64,000 bases of DNA. It comes from Azohydromonas australica DSM 1124. GTDB taxonomy: Bacteria > Pseudomonadota > Gammaproteobacteria > Burkholderiales > Burkholderiaceae_C. Where the stretch lies: the NCBI RefSeq assembly GCF_000430725.1, contig NZ_KE387206.1, positions 37,506-101,505 of the forward strand, written 5' to 3'. Below the pieces are notes generated by a model that was given only the letters and a program-made list of their open reading frames with translations, did not search any database and was not told where the DNA came from. Below are positions 1 through 10,472 of the stretch, piece by piece. The position numbers and the translations under genes are program-made. Each line of letters opens with the position of its first letter. The stretch's first letter is position 1.

Positions 1-1
1 G

Positions 2-439
2 ATGGCCTACTACGCCGCGGAGACGTCCGACAGCAAGCTCGTGAGCTCCAGCAACGCCCTGGTGCAGGGCCGCCTGGGCCCCTGGGCGCTGGTGGGCCAG
101 GACCGCCGAGAGATGCAGCTGCCGGACCGGTCGCTGACGTGGCGCACGGCCGAGCTGCGCAGCGGCAACGCCGACGCCAAGGACAGCAGCGCGACGCGGC
201 TGGTGGTGTGGCGGGCCTACTGGATCAACGGCGTGCTCACCACCGCCAGCGACTTCCAGGCCAAGGCGCTGCTGGCGCTCAACCAGCTCCTGGGCCGCGG
301 CGGCGACGGCGCGGTGCTGATGCTCTATGCAGTCAAGGCCGGGCCGGGGCAGGCCGAGGCGGTGCTGGAAGCGTTCGCGCGCGAGCACCTGTCCGCGCTC
401 GACGAGCAGTTGCGGCGCGCCCGCGACGCGGCGCCCTGA
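2..439 (+). CDS. EpsI-domain protein, 3' part only (exosortase-associated)
   Basis: This is the C-terminal ~145 residues of a protein that begins left of the window; the ATG at base 2 is probably internal. The stretch with RLVVWRAYWINGV, then a long helix and a final VLMLYAVK strand, resembles the C-terminal domain of EpsI proteins, which sit beside or are fused to exosortases in PEP-CTERM systems. Known role of the family: an accessory of exosortase/EPS systems, periplasmic, with no settled biochemical activity. The gene lies at the head of an EPS locus, so the exosortase itself is probably just upstream. The family call is by resemblance and the protein is incomplete. Confidence 0.7.
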   Translation: MAYYAAETSDSKLVSSSNALVQGRLGPWALVGQDRREMQLPDRSLTWRTAELRSGNADAKDSSATRLVVWRAYWINGVLTTASDFQAKALLALNQLLGRGGDGAVLMLYAVKAGPGQAEAVLEAFAREHLSALDEQLRRARDAAP

Positions 440-622
440 GCGCCAGGGGCCACGGCCGCGGCCCGGCCGCTACACGGCACGCCCGCAGCGGTAGTACGTC
501 ACCGACAAGACCGCGCAACGAGGTCACGATACCCACGCCTTGCACGCCGGTCGCCATGAACCCGCACGACCTGGCCATCGCCCTGGCCAGGCCGGGGCGC
601 GCGCCTGGGGCCTGAACTCAAC

Positions 623-2107
623 ATGCTTTTCACTACCGCCACTTTCGTACTGCTGTTCCTCCCGGCGGCGCTCGCGGGCTTCTTCGTGCTGGGACGCCGC
701 TCCCAGCGCGCCGCCGCGGCGTGGCTGTTCGGGGTGTCGCTGTTCTTCTACGGCTGGTGGATGCCCAAATTCACGCTGCTGCTGCTGGCGTCGATCGGCA
801 TCAACTTCAGCCTGGGCCTGCGCATCGCGCGCGTGGTGGACGCGCAGGGCCAGGGCGCGGCGCGGCGCTGGCTTGCGCTGGGCGTGGCGTTCAACCTGCT
901 GCTGCTGGGCTACTTCAAGTACGCCAACTTCTTCCTGGACAACGTCAACGCACTGGCGGGCACGCACTGGACGCTTGCGGGCGTGGTGCTGCCTATCGGC
1001 ATCTCGTTCTACAGCTTCACGCAGATCGCCTTCCTGGTGGACACCTGGCACGGCAAGGTGCGCGAGTTCCAGCTGGTGCACTACGGGCTGTTCGTCACCT
1101 ACTTCCCGCACCTGGTGGCGGGGCCGGTGCTGCACCACGCGCAGATGATGCCGCAGTTTGCGCGCGCAACCACCTACCGCTTCGACGGCGCCAACTTCAG
1201 CGCCGGGCTGGCCATCTTCGCCATCGGCCTGTTCAAGAAGGTGGTGCTGGCCGACGGGATCGCGCCCTATGCCGATGCCGTCTTCAACCCCGCCGATGCC
1301 GGCGCCGTGCCCGGCACGCACGAGGCCTGGATCGCGGCGCTGGCCTACACGCTGCAGCTGTACTTCGACTTCTCGGGCTACTCCGACATGGCGATCGGCC
1401 TGTCGTGGATGTTCAACATCCGGCTGCCCTACAACTTCAACTCGCCGTACCAGGCGACCAACATCAGCGACTTCTGGCGCCGCTGGCACATCTCGCTGTC
1501 CACCTTCCTGCGCGACTACCTCTACATCGCGCTGGGGGGCAACCGCCACGGCGCGCTGCGGCGCTACGTCAACCTGGCCGCCACGATGGTGCTGGGCGGC
1601 CTGTGGCACGGCGCGAGCTGGGCCTTCGTGCTGTGGGGTGCGCTGCACGGCGCGTACCTGATGGTCAACCACGGCTTCCGCGCGCTGTGCGGCGAGGCGC
1701 TGTCGCGGCGGCTGCAGGGCAACCGCGCCTTCATGCTGGCGTCCTGGGCGCTGACGATGCTGTGCGTGGTGGTGGCGTGGGTGTTCTTCCGCGCCGCCAC
1801 GCTCGACGGCGCGCTGGCGATGCTGCGTGCCATGGCCGGCGCCGGGGACGCTTCCGCGCTGCAAGCGCTGCTGTGGAACGCCGGCCTGCAGCCGTCCACC
1901 GGGGCGCTGTGGTGCCTGGCCCTGGGGGCGCTGGCCGTGCTGGCGCCCAACAGCAACCGCATCGGCGAACGGCTGCTGGACAACGCCCGCCGCTACCCCG
2001 CCACGCACGTGGGCGCGGGCAGCTTCGTGGCATGCGCGGCACTGATGCTGGTGCTTCTCAACACGGCGCGCGACGCGGTCAGCGCCTTCATCTACTTCAA
2101 CTTCTGA
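623..2107 (+). CDS. MBOAT-family O-acyltransferase (AlgI-like)
   Basis: A 494-residue polytopic membrane protein of the MBOAT family. The family transfers acyl groups (often acetyl) to sugars of an exported polysaccharide. Visible signatures are the YFKYANFF stretch near residue 95, the block WHISLSTFLRDYLYIALGG near residue 290 and LGGLWHGASWAFVLWGALHG near residue 330, which carries the conserved histidines. The length is that of AlgI. The next gene starts one base after the stop and encodes an SGNH-like protein, the usual partner that completes transfer on the periplasmic side. Acetylation of the EPS made by this locus is inferred. The donor and the acceptor sugar are unknown. Confidence 0.9.
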   Translation: MLFTTATFVLLFLPAALAGFFVLGRRSQRAAAAWLFGVSLFFYGWWMPKFTLLLLASIGINFSLGLRIARVVDAQGQGAARRWLALGVAFNLLLLGYFKYANFFLDNVNALAGTHWTLAGVVLPIGISFYSFTQIAFLVDTWHGKVREFQLVHYGLFVTYFPHLVAGPVLHHAQMMPQFARATTYRFDGANFSAGLAIFAIGLFKKVVLADGIAPYADAVFNPADAGAVPGTHEAWIAALAYTLQLYFDFSGYSDMAIGLSWMFNIRLPYNFNSPYQATNISDFWRRWHISLSTFLRDYLYIALGGNRHGALRRYVNLAATMVLGGLWHGASWAFVLWGALHGAYLMVNHGFRALCGEALSRRLQGNRAFMLASWALTMLCVVVAWVFFRAATLDGALAMLRAMAGAGDASALQALLWNAGLQPSTGALWCLALGALAVLAPNSNRIGERLLDNARRYPATHVGAGSFVACAALMLVLLNTARDAVSAFIYFNF

Positions 2108-2108
2108 C

Positions 2109-3152
2109 ATGGCGCGCCGCGTGCTTCACGTCCTGCTAGGCGTGCTGGTCTTCCTGCTGCTGAGCGAAGCGCTGCTGCGGATGCTGCCGGTGAGCAGCCC
2201 CACCGACAGCGGCTACCGCATCGATCCGATGGTGCTGAACTATCCGCCGCGCCACGAGTGGCAGATGTCCACCGGCTGGGCCTTGTACAACCCGCAGCGC
2301 ATGCGCGCCAACAACGCCGGGTTCGCGGCCGAGCACGACGTCGTGCCCGATCCCCAGGCGGTGGCCCTGGTCGGCGACAGCTACGTCGAGGCGTCGATGC
2401 TGCCCCTGGCCGCGCGGCCGGCGGCGCAGTTGGAGCGCTCGCTGGGCGGCCAGCGCCGGGTCTACGCCATGGGCGGCCCGGGGTCGTCGCTGCTGGACTA
2501 CGCCGAGCGCATCCGGCTGGCGCATGAGCGCTGGGGCGTGCGCGACTTCGTCGTGCTGCTCGAGCGCGGCGACGTGCGCCAGGCGCTTTGCGGCTCGGGC
2601 AACGTGCACGCGCGCTGCTTGGACCGGCACAGCCTGCAGCCGCGCACCGAGCTGCAGCCGCCGCCCTCGGCGCTCAAGCGCTGGCTGCGGCACTCCGCCC
2701 TGGCGCAGTACCTCGTCAGCCAGCTCAAGGTGGATTTCCGGCGGCTGCCGGCCCAGGCGTTTCCGGAGCTGCTGCCCGCGCCCGCCGGCGGCGGCCAGGC
2801 GGGGTCCAAGTGGCCGCCCGGCGGTCCGCAAGCGCTGGCCGAGGCGGTGGCGAGCGAGTTCTTCGCGCGCATCGGGCCGCACGTGGCGGGCCGCCTGGTG
2901 CTGGTGGTGGACAGCGACCGCCAGCGCTTGGCGCGCGGCCAGGCCCCCGACGACCCGGACCGGGACCACTTCATCCGGCTGGCGCGCGCCGCGGGCGCCG
3001 TCGTCGTCGACGCCGAACCGCTGCTGCGGCAGCACTTCGGGCACTCCAGCCTGTCGCTCGACGTCGGTCCCTACGACGGCCACCTCAACCCCCTGGGCGT
3101 GGAGCTGCTGGCGCAGGCCGCGGCCCGGGCGCTGCTGGGCGATGCGCCGTGA
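2109..3152 (+). CDS. SGNH/GDSL hydrolase-like protein, partner of the MBOAT acyltransferase
   Basis: A 347-residue protein with an N-terminal hydrophobic anchor (about residues 5-22) and a single periplasmic SGNH-type domain. The nucleophile block reads VALVGDSYVEAS (near residue 88, Ser in GDSY). The C-terminal block YDGHLNPLGVELLA (near residue 322) carries the catalytic-type Asp and His. It is coupled to the preceding MBOAT gene (one-base gap) and its last 11 bases overlap the following acetyltransferase gene. By analogy with AlgJ/AlgX and PatB it should hand the acyl group to, or edit it on, the exported polysaccharide. Substrate inferred only from context. Confidence 0.75.
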   Translation: MARRVLHVLLGVLVFLLLSEALLRMLPVSSPTDSGYRIDPMVLNYPPRHEWQMSTGWALYNPQRMRANNAGFAAEHDVVPDPQAVALVGDSYVEASMLPLAARPAAQLERSLGGQRRVYAMGGPGSSLLDYAERIRLAHERWGVRDFVVLLERGDVRQALCGSGNVHARCLDRHSLQPRTELQPPPSALKRWLRHSALAQYLVSQLKVDFRRLPAQAFPELLPAPAGGGQAGSKWPPGGPQALAEAVASEFFARIGPHVAGRLVLVVDSDRQRLARGQAPDDPDRDHFIRLARAAGAVVVDAEPLLRQHFGHSSLSLDVGPYDGHLNPLGVELLAQAAARALLGDAP

Positions 3153-4287
3153 CGCGGGCGCCGGGGCGCCACCCTCCGACGCGTTGAGGGGCCGGCCCGA
3201 GGCGGACACCGGCCCCGCGTTGTCGGTGTACCGCCATCCGGACGCGCTGCCGCCCGACGCGCTGGCGCTGCTGTGCCGGGCCGAGTGCGCGGGCATCGAG
3301 CTGGGCCCGGCGTGGTACCGCAACTTCCTCGCCACGCTGCCGGGCTTCAGGGACGGCGCCCGCTTCCACGTGCTGCGCCGCGACGGGCGCGCGGTGGCGG
3401 TGCTGCCGCTGCTGGTGGGCGGCGAGGACGGGGTGCGGCCCGGCTGCGCGCAGGCGCTGGCCAACTACTACAGCGCGCTGTGGGCGCCAGCGCTGGACGA
3501 CTCGCTCACGGCCCCGGAGCTGGCGCCGCTGCTGCGCGGGCTGCTGCGCCGGCACGCGCCGCTGCACACCCTGGACTTCGCGCCCATGGACCCCGGCTCC
3601 CGCGCCTGGACCGTGCTGCGCGGGGCGCTGCGCGACGCCGGGCTGCCGGCGTGGGACTACCTGGCCTTCGGCAACTGGTACCTGCGCGCCGATGCCTTCG
3701 AGGGCTGGGAAGCGTACCTGGCCGCGCGCCCAGGGACGTTGCGCAACACCCTGCGGCGCGCCGAGAAGCGGCTGGAGCGCGCGGGTGGGCGCGTGGAGAT
3801 CGTCAGCGGCGGCGAGCGCGTGGAGGCGGTGGCGCAGGCCTACGCCCGCGTCTATGCCGCGAGCTGGAAGGAGCCCGAGCCGCACCCGGCCTTCATGCCC
3901 GGCCTCATCCGCAGCTGCGCGCGGCAGGGCTGGCTGCGGCTGGGCATGGTATGGTTGCAGGAGCAACCGGTGGCGGCGCAGCTGTGGATCGTCGCGCACG
4001 GCAAGGCCGCGATCTACAAGCTGGCCTACGACGAGGCCTTCAAGGCGCTGGGCTCGGGCACTGTGCTGACGGCGCGGCTGATGCGGCACGTGCTGGAGCG
4101 CGACGGCGTCGCGGAGGTGGACTACCTCATGGGCGACGACGCCTACAAGCGCGACTGGATGAGCCACCGGCGCGAGCGCCGGGGCCTGCGCGCGTGCAAC
4201 CCGCGCACCCCGCGCGGGCTGCTGGCCGCGGCGCGCGAGGCCGCTGCGCGGCTGCTGCCGCCCTTGCGGCGCCCGCCGCCGCCGTGA
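3142..4287 (+). CDS. GNAT-type acyltransferase (Acetyltransf_6 / CelD-BcsL-like)
   Basis: The ATG at 3142 lies inside the end of the SGNH gene (11-base overlap) and gives 381 residues; an open frame extends further upstream but is only a shadow of the previous gene. The C-terminal half (about residues 200-350) looks like the GNAT/FemAB-like fold found in many exopolysaccharide loci, including QPVAAQLWIVAHGKAAIYKLAYDE and YLMGDDAYKRDWM. Such proteins are thought to modify sugars or lipid-linked intermediates in the cytoplasm. It is probably co-transcribed with the O-acylation pair. The exact reaction is unknown; a peptidyl-transferase-like FemAB role is an alternative. Confidence 0.75.
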   Translation: MRRDAGAGAPPSDALRGRPEADTGPALSVYRHPDALPPDALALLCRAECAGIELGPAWYRNFLATLPGFRDGARFHVLRRDGRAVAVLPLLVGGEDGVRPGCAQALANYYSALWAPALDDSLTAPELAPLLRGLLRRHAPLHTLDFAPMDPGSRAWTVLRGALRDAGLPAWDYLAFGNWYLRADAFEGWEAYLAARPGTLRNTLRRAEKRLERAGGRVEIVSGGERVEAVAQAYARVYAASWKEPEPHPAFMPGLIRSCARQGWLRLGMVWLQEQPVAAQLWIVAHGKAAIYKLAYDEAFKALGSGTVLTARLMRHVLERDGVAEVDYLMGDDAYKRDWMSHRRERRGLRACNPRTPRGLLAAAREAAARLLPPLRRPPPP

Positions 4288-4606
4288 GGTCGGCGTGCCG
4301 TGCGGGCCCGGATGTAAGCGAGACGGTTACAAGTTGCGCCTTGAGGGGGCGCAATCTTTCACGCGTTCCTTTGACTTTGATCGCTTTGGCCGGTCTGTAT
4401 CAGCAAGGTTACAAAATAGAATCATGGTTTTCAAGGTGCTAGGGGCATTGAACGGACCGGACTGCACGAGGCCTTCTGTTGTTGGCGATCCAGACAAGTT
4501 CCGTCCGTACCTTTCTCGGGCGGGTTGCACAGTGAATCGGAGGAATCGTGGAAGTGGCGGCAGTGAGCGGTCCGAGCCCCATGTGCCGGTCCGAAAGGGC
4601 AGGGCA
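4288..4606 (+). promoter_or_regulatory. 319-bp gene-free leader before the glycosyltransferase, probable promoter region
   Basis: No credible coding sequence is present. The stretch is clearly more AT-rich than its surroundings between about 4320 and 4440. A weak sigma70-like pair can be drawn as TTGGCC (4386) and TACAAA (4410) with an 18-base spacer, four of six matches each. It is the first sizeable gap in the locus, so a new transcription unit starting here is plausible. The boxes are low confidence. Confidence 0.3.
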
Positions 4607-5806
4607 GTGGCGGCCCTGAAGTCCATCGAACCCTCGCGCTCCGGTGCGGCCTGCACGCGGGACGCCCCGCTGGTGCTGCACGTGGTTTACCGCTTCGACA
4701 CGGGCGGGCTGGAAAACGGGATCGTGAATCTCATCAACCACCTGCCCGCCCAGGCCTACCGGCACGCCGTGCTCTCGCTCACCGAGGTGACGGGGTTCAG
4801 CCGCCGCGTGCAGCGCGAGGACGTGGAGTTCATCGCCCTGCACAAGGGGCCGGGCCATGCCTTCAAGCTCTATCCGCGGATGTACCGGCTGTTCCGGCAG
4901 CTCCGTCCGGCGGTGGTGCACACCAACAACCTGGCCGCGCTGGAATGTGCGCTGCCCGCGTGGGCCGCGGGCGTGCCGCTGCGCGTCCACAGCGAGCACG
5001 GCTGGGACGTGTCGGACCTGGACGGCAGCAACCGCCGCTACCAGCAGGTGCGCCGGTTCTACCGTCCCTTCGTGTCGCACTACATCGCGGTCTCGGCCGA
5101 CCTGAACCGCTACCTGCTGGACAAGGTGCACGTGCCGCCGCAGCGCGTGAGCCACATTCCCAACGCCGTGGACACCGCGCGCTTCCACCCGGCGCCCGAC
5201 GGGCGGCCCGGGCGCATCGAGGGCTGTCCCTTCACGCCCGACCGCCACTGGCTGGTGGGCACTGTGGGGCGCATGCAGGCGGTGAAGGACCAGCCCAACC
5301 TCGTGCGCGCCTTCGCCCATGCGCTGCGGCAGCAGCCCGCGCTGCGCGAGCGCATGCGCGTGGTGATGGTGGGCGACGGCCCGCTGCGCGCGCCCACGCA
5401 GGCGCTGCTGCAGGAACTGGGCCTGGCTGACCTGGCCTGGCTGCCCGGCGAGCGCAGCGACGTGCCGGACGTGATGCGCGGGCTGCACTGCTTCACGCTG
5501 CCGTCCAAGGCCGAGGGGCTGTCCTACACGCTGCTGGAGGCCATGTCCAGCGCGTTGCCCGCGGTGGTCACGGCCGTGGGCGCCAACGTGGACCTGATCC
5601 ACGACGGGATCACCGGCGCCATCGTGCCGACCAACGACCCGCAGGCCCTGGGCGACGCGCTGGCGCGCGTGGCCGCCGACCCGGCGCAGGCGCTGCGCAT
5701 GGGACGCACGGCGCGCGAGCGCGTGTGCAAGGACTACAGCCAGGAAGGCATGGTCGGCGCCTACCAGCGCCTGTACGACCGCCACCAGGCAAAGCGGAGC
5801 AACTGA
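4607..5806 (+). CDS. Glycosyltransferase family 4, exosortase-A system type (TIGR03088-like)
   Basis: I place the start at GTG 4607, preceded by GAAAGGG at 4594-4599, giving 399 residues; the frame is open further upstream but that part is not protein-like. The N-terminus VLHVVYRFDTGGLENGIVNL is the GT-B fold with the Gly-rich acceptor loop typical of the exosortase-A-associated group. The C-terminal Rossmann half has VGTVGRMQAVKDQPNLVRAF and the nucleotide-sugar site PSKAEGLSYTLLEAMS. It adds one sugar to the lipid-linked EPS repeat on the cytoplasmic face. The amidotransferase gene follows after three bases, so the two are one operon. Sugar specificity cannot be read. Confidence 0.88.
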   Translation: MAALKSIEPSRSGAACTRDAPLVLHVVYRFDTGGLENGIVNLINHLPAQAYRHAVLSLTEVTGFSRRVQREDVEFIALHKGPGHAFKLYPRMYRLFRQLRPAVVHTNNLAALECALPAWAAGVPLRVHSEHGWDVSDLDGSNRRYQQVRRFYRPFVSHYIAVSADLNRYLLDKVHVPPQRVSHIPNAVDTARFHPAPDGRPGRIEGCPFTPDRHWLVGTVGRMQAVKDQPNLVRAFAHALRQQPALRERMRVVMVGDGPLRAPTQALLQELGLADLAWLPGERSDVPDVMRGLHCFTLPSKAEGLSYTLLEAMSSALPAVVTAVGANVDLIHDGITGAIVPTNDPQALGDALARVAADPAQALRMGRTARERVCKDYSQEGMVGAYQRLYDRHQAKRSN

Positions 5807-5809
5807 TCC

Positions 5810-7753
5810 ATGTGCGGCATTACCGGATTGTTCGATACCCGTGGCGCGCGCAACTTCGAGCGCGCGACGCTGCAGCGCATGAACGAGGCGCAGCACCACC
5901 GTGGCCCGGACGGGGGCGACCTGCACCTGGAGCCCGGCGTCGGCCTGGGCCACCGGCGGCTGTCGATCATCGACCTGGCCACCGGGCAGCAGCCCCTGTT
6001 CAACGAGGACGGCTCGGTGGTCATCGTCTTCAACGGCGAGATCTACAACTACCAGGAGCTCGTGCCCGAGCTGCAGGCGCTGGGGCACGTGTTCCGCACG
6101 CACAGCGACACCGAAGTCATCGTGCACGCCTGGGAGTCCTGGGGCTCGGCGTGCGTGCAGCGGCTGCGCGGCATGTTCGCCTTCGCGCTGTGGGACCGCA
6201 ACCAGCAGACCTTCTTCATGGCGCGCGACCGCCTGGGCGTCAAGCCGATGCACTACGCGCTGCTCGATGACGGCACGCTGGTCTTCGGCTCGGAGCTCAA
6301 GACGCTGCTGGCGCACGGCGGGCTCAGGCGCGACATCGACCCGCTGGCGGTGGAGGAGTACTTCGCGCTGGGCTACGTGGCCGAGCCGCGCTGCATCTTC
6401 CGCCAGGCGCGCAAGCTCCCGGCCGGCCACATGCTGCTGCTGCGCCGCGGCCAGCCGCTGGCCGAGCCGCAGCAGTACTGGGATCTGCGCTTCACGCTGG
6501 ACCGCAAGATCGGGCTGCAGGACGCGTGCGCCGAGCTCGACGCGCGGGTGCACGAGTCGGTGCGGCTGCGCATGATCGCCGACGTGCCGCTGGGCGCCTT
6601 CCTTTCCGGCGGCGTGGATTCCAGCGCCGTGGTGTCGCACATGGCCGAGCTGTCTCAGGGGCCGGTGAACACCTGCTCCATGGCCTTCGCCGATCCGGCC
6701 TTCAACGAGGCCGAGTTCGCCCGGATGGTGGCCGACCGCTACCGCACCAACCACTTCGTGGACATGGTGGACAGCGACGACTTCGGCCTGGTGGACACGC
6801 TCGCGGCGATGTACGACGAGCCCTACGCCGACTCCTCGGCGGTGCCCACCTACCGCGTGTGCCAGCTCGCGCGCACGCACGTGAAGGTGGCGCTGTCGGG
6901 CGATGGCGGCGATGAGGCCTTTGGCGGCTACCGCCGCTACCGCATGCACATGATGGAGGAGCGCATGCGCTCGGCGCTGCCGCTGGCGCTGCGCCGGCCG
7001 CTGTTCGGCACGCTGGGCCGGCTCTATCCCAAGGCCGACTGGGCGCCGCAGGTGCTGCGCGCCAAGACGACCTTCGAGGGCATGTCGCGCACCGCGGCGC
7101 AGGCCTACTTCCACAGCATGGCGCGCCTTCGCCAGCCGCTTCGGGACAGGCTTTTCACCGGCGCGCTCAAGCGGGAGCTTGGCGGCTACTCGGCGCTGGA
7201 AGTGTTCGAGCGTCATGCGCGCCGCGCCGGCACGGATGACCCGCTGGCGCTGGTCCAGTACATCGACCTCAAGACCTGGCTCATCGACGACATCAACGCC
7301 AAGGTGGACCGCGCCAGCATGGAGCATGGCCTAGAGGTGCGCGAACCGCTGATGGACCACGAGCTGGTGGAGTGGGCCGCCACGCTGCCGTCGTCGCTGA
7401 AGGTCAGTGCCGGCGAGGGCAAGCACGTCTTCAAGAAGGCGCTGGAGCCGCGGCTGCCGCATGACGTGCTGTACCGGCCCAAGATGGGCTTCTCGGTGCC
7501 GCTGGCGCGCTGGTTCCGCGGACCGCTGCGGCAGCGCCTGCGCGAGTCGCTGCTGGGCGGCGCGATGGCCGACACCGGCTGGTTCGACGTGCGCCTCATG
7601 GGCCGCCTGGTGGACCAGCATGAGTCCGGCGCGCACGATCACAGCACCGCGCTGTGGACGCTGCTGATGTTCGACGCCTTCCTGCGCAACGTCGTGGGCG
7701 AGGGCTCCTCACCGGCGGCACCGGCACCGGCGCAGGCGTTGGCGGAGGCCTGA
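5810..7753 (+). CDS. Asparagine-synthase-like amidotransferase of the exosortase-A EPS system
   Basis: A 647-residue protein with both domains of class II glutamine-dependent asparagine synthetases. The N-terminal glutaminase has the nucleophile Cys2 (MCGITGLFD), NGEIYNY and the RDRLGVKP block. The C-terminal synthetase has the PPi-loop LSGGVDSSAV (near residue 265) and LSGDGGDEAFGGYRRY. Length and position match the amidotransferase 1 found in exosortase-A loci (TIGR03108-like), where it is thought to amidate a uronic acid or other acid in the polysaccharide rather than make asparagine. GGAG lies nine bases upstream. The presence of two UDP-sugar dehydrogenases nearby supports an acidic-sugar substrate (inference). 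Confidence 0.88.
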   Translation: MCGITGLFDTRGARNFERATLQRMNEAQHHRGPDGGDLHLEPGVGLGHRRLSIIDLATGQQPLFNEDGSVVIVFNGEIYNYQELVPELQALGHVFRTHSDTEVIVHAWESWGSACVQRLRGMFAFALWDRNQQTFFMARDRLGVKPMHYALLDDGTLVFGSELKTLLAHGGLRRDIDPLAVEEYFALGYVAEPRCIFRQARKLPAGHMLLLRRGQPLAEPQQYWDLRFTLDRKIGLQDACAELDARVHESVRLRMIADVPLGAFLSGGVDSSAVVSHMAELSQGPVNTCSMAFADPAFNEAEFARMVADRYRTNHFVDMVDSDDFGLVDTLAAMYDEPYADSSAVPTYRVCQLARTHVKVALSGDGGDEAFGGYRRYRMHMMEERMRSALPLALRRPLFGTLGRLYPKADWAPQVLRAKTTFEGMSRTAAQAYFHSMARLRQPLRDRLFTGALKRELGGYSALEVFERHARRAGTDDPLALVQYIDLKTWLIDDINAKVDRASMEHGLEVREPLMDHELVEWAATLPSSLKVSAGEGKHVFKKALEPRLPHDVLYRPKMGFSVPLARWFRGPLRQRLRESLLGGAMADTGWFDVRLMGRLVDQHESGAHDHSTALWTLLMFDAFLRNVVGEGSSPAAPAPAQALAEA

Positions 7754-7863
7754 GCCATGCAGGCCCTCAAGGCCAGAGGCCCGGCCATGCCGGTTGCGTC
7801 ATCAATCTTTCACGCGCCGTACCCGCGACTTCCGCGGGCCGCACGGCCAACAGGAGAACGAGT

Positions 7864-9144
<1,281 letters not shown>

Positions 9145-9207
9145 GGCCGTCCCCGTCCCGCCGACCGCAGCGCCGCCCGCGCCGCGGGCCGCTGAAGAAA
9201 GCTTGAG

Positions 9208-10425
9208 ATGACGACGCCCCGAATCCTGCACGTCCTGGACCATTCGATCCCGCTGCACAGCGGCTACACCTTTCGCACTCAGTCGATCCTGCGCGAGCAG
9301 CGCCGCCTGGGCTGGGAGACCTTTCACCTCACCAGCCCCAAGCATCTGGAGCCCAAGGGGCTGGAGGAGGACGTGGACGGGCTGCACTTCTTCCGCACGC
9401 CCATGGCGCCCCGCAGCGGAGCGCGCCTGCCCGGGCTGGGCGAGATCGCGCTCATGCGCAGCCTGGAGCAGCGGCTGCTGGAGGTGGCGCAGCAGGTGCG
9501 GCCCAGCGTGCTGCACGCGCACTCGCCGGTGCTCGACGCCATTCCCGCGCTGCGCGTGGGCCGGCGCCTGGGCATCCCGGTGGTGTACGAGGTGCGCGCC
9601 TTCTGGGAGGACGCCGCGGTGGACCATGGCACCACCACCGAGGGCAGCCTGCGCTACCGCCTCACGCGGCGGCTGGAGACGCACGCGCTGCGCAACGCGG
9701 ACCACGTGTTCACGATCTGCGAGGGGCTGCGCGGCGACATCGTGGCGCGCGGCATCCCGGCGCAGAAGGTCACCGTCATCCCCAACGCCGTGGACATCGA
9801 CGCCTTCGACGTGGGCGGCGAGCCCGACCAGGCGCTCAAGGCGCAGCTGGGCCTGGCCGGCTGCGACGTGGTGGGCTTCATCGGCTCGTTCTACGCCTAC
9901 GAGGGCCTGGACCTGCTGCTGCAGTCGCTGCCGGCGATCCTGGCGCAGCGCCCCGGCGCGCGCGTGCTGCTGGTGGGCGGCGGCCCGCAGGACGCCGCGC
10001 TCAAGGCGCAGGCCCACTCGCTGGGCCTGGCCGACAAGGTGGTCTTCACCGGGCGCGTGCCGCACAAGGACGTGCAGCGCTACTACGACCTGGTCGACGT
10101 GCTGGCCTACCCGCGCCACTCGATGCGGCTGACCGAGCTGGTCACGCCGCTCAAGCCGCTGGAGGCGATGGCGCAGGGCCGGCTGCTGGTGGCCTCCGAC
10201 GTCGGCGGCCACAAGGAGCTCATCCGCTACAACGAGACGGGCATGCTGTTCAAGGCCGGCAGCCCCGAGGCGCTGGCGCAGGCGGTGCTGCAGATGCTCG
10301 CGCAGCGCGAGCGCTGGCCGCAGCTGCGCCGCGCGGGCCGCGAGTTCGTGGAGCTCGAACGCAACTGGCGCGTGTCCGTGGGCAACTACCGCAAGGTCTA
10401 CGAGGCGTTGTGCCAGCGCGGCTGA
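9208..10425 (+). CDS. Glycosyltransferase family 4, exosortase-A system type (TIGR04063-like)
   Basis: A 405-residue GT-B enzyme. The opening ILHVLDHSIPLHSGYTFRT is characteristic of the exosortase-A-associated group often annotated TIGR04063. The GT4 donor site is seen as VGFIGSFYAYEGLDLLLQSL and the acidic KPLEAMAQGRLLVASDVGG. It should act in the cytoplasm on the undecaprenyl-linked EPS intermediate. It sits between the two UDP-sugar dehydrogenases, so it may use one of the uronic acid donors (inference). Only a weak AAGAAAG precedes the ATG. Confidence 0.87.
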   Translation: MTTPRILHVLDHSIPLHSGYTFRTQSILREQRRLGWETFHLTSPKHLEPKGLEEDVDGLHFFRTPMAPRSGARLPGLGEIALMRSLEQRLLEVAQQVRPSVLHAHSPVLDAIPALRVGRRLGIPVVYEVRAFWEDAAVDHGTTTEGSLRYRLTRRLETHALRNADHVFTICEGLRGDIVARGIPAQKVTVIPNAVDIDAFDVGGEPDQALKAQLGLAGCDVVGFIGSFYAYEGLDLLLQSLPAILAQRPGARVLLVGGGPQDAALKAQAHSLGLADKVVFTGRVPHKDVQRYYDLVDVLAYPRHSMRLTELVTPLKPLEAMAQGRLLVASDVGGHKELIRYNETGMLFKAGSPEALAQAVLQMLAQRERWPQLRRAGREFVELERNWRVSVGNYRKVYEALCQRG

Positions 10426-10472
10426 GGCCGCGCGCGGCGGACCACCCTCACATGCATTTGGAAGGCTGAGAG

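Noticed and set aside
1..439. Exosortase gene itself at the left edge
   Set aside because: Only the EpsI-like C-terminal domain is inside the window; no exosortase transmembrane motifs are visible, so I do not annotate one.
4295..4606. N-terminal extension of the glycosyltransferase
   Set aside because: The frame is open, but the amino-acid sequence is not protein-like and does not resemble the family; GTG 4607 has a ribosome site and fits the family start.
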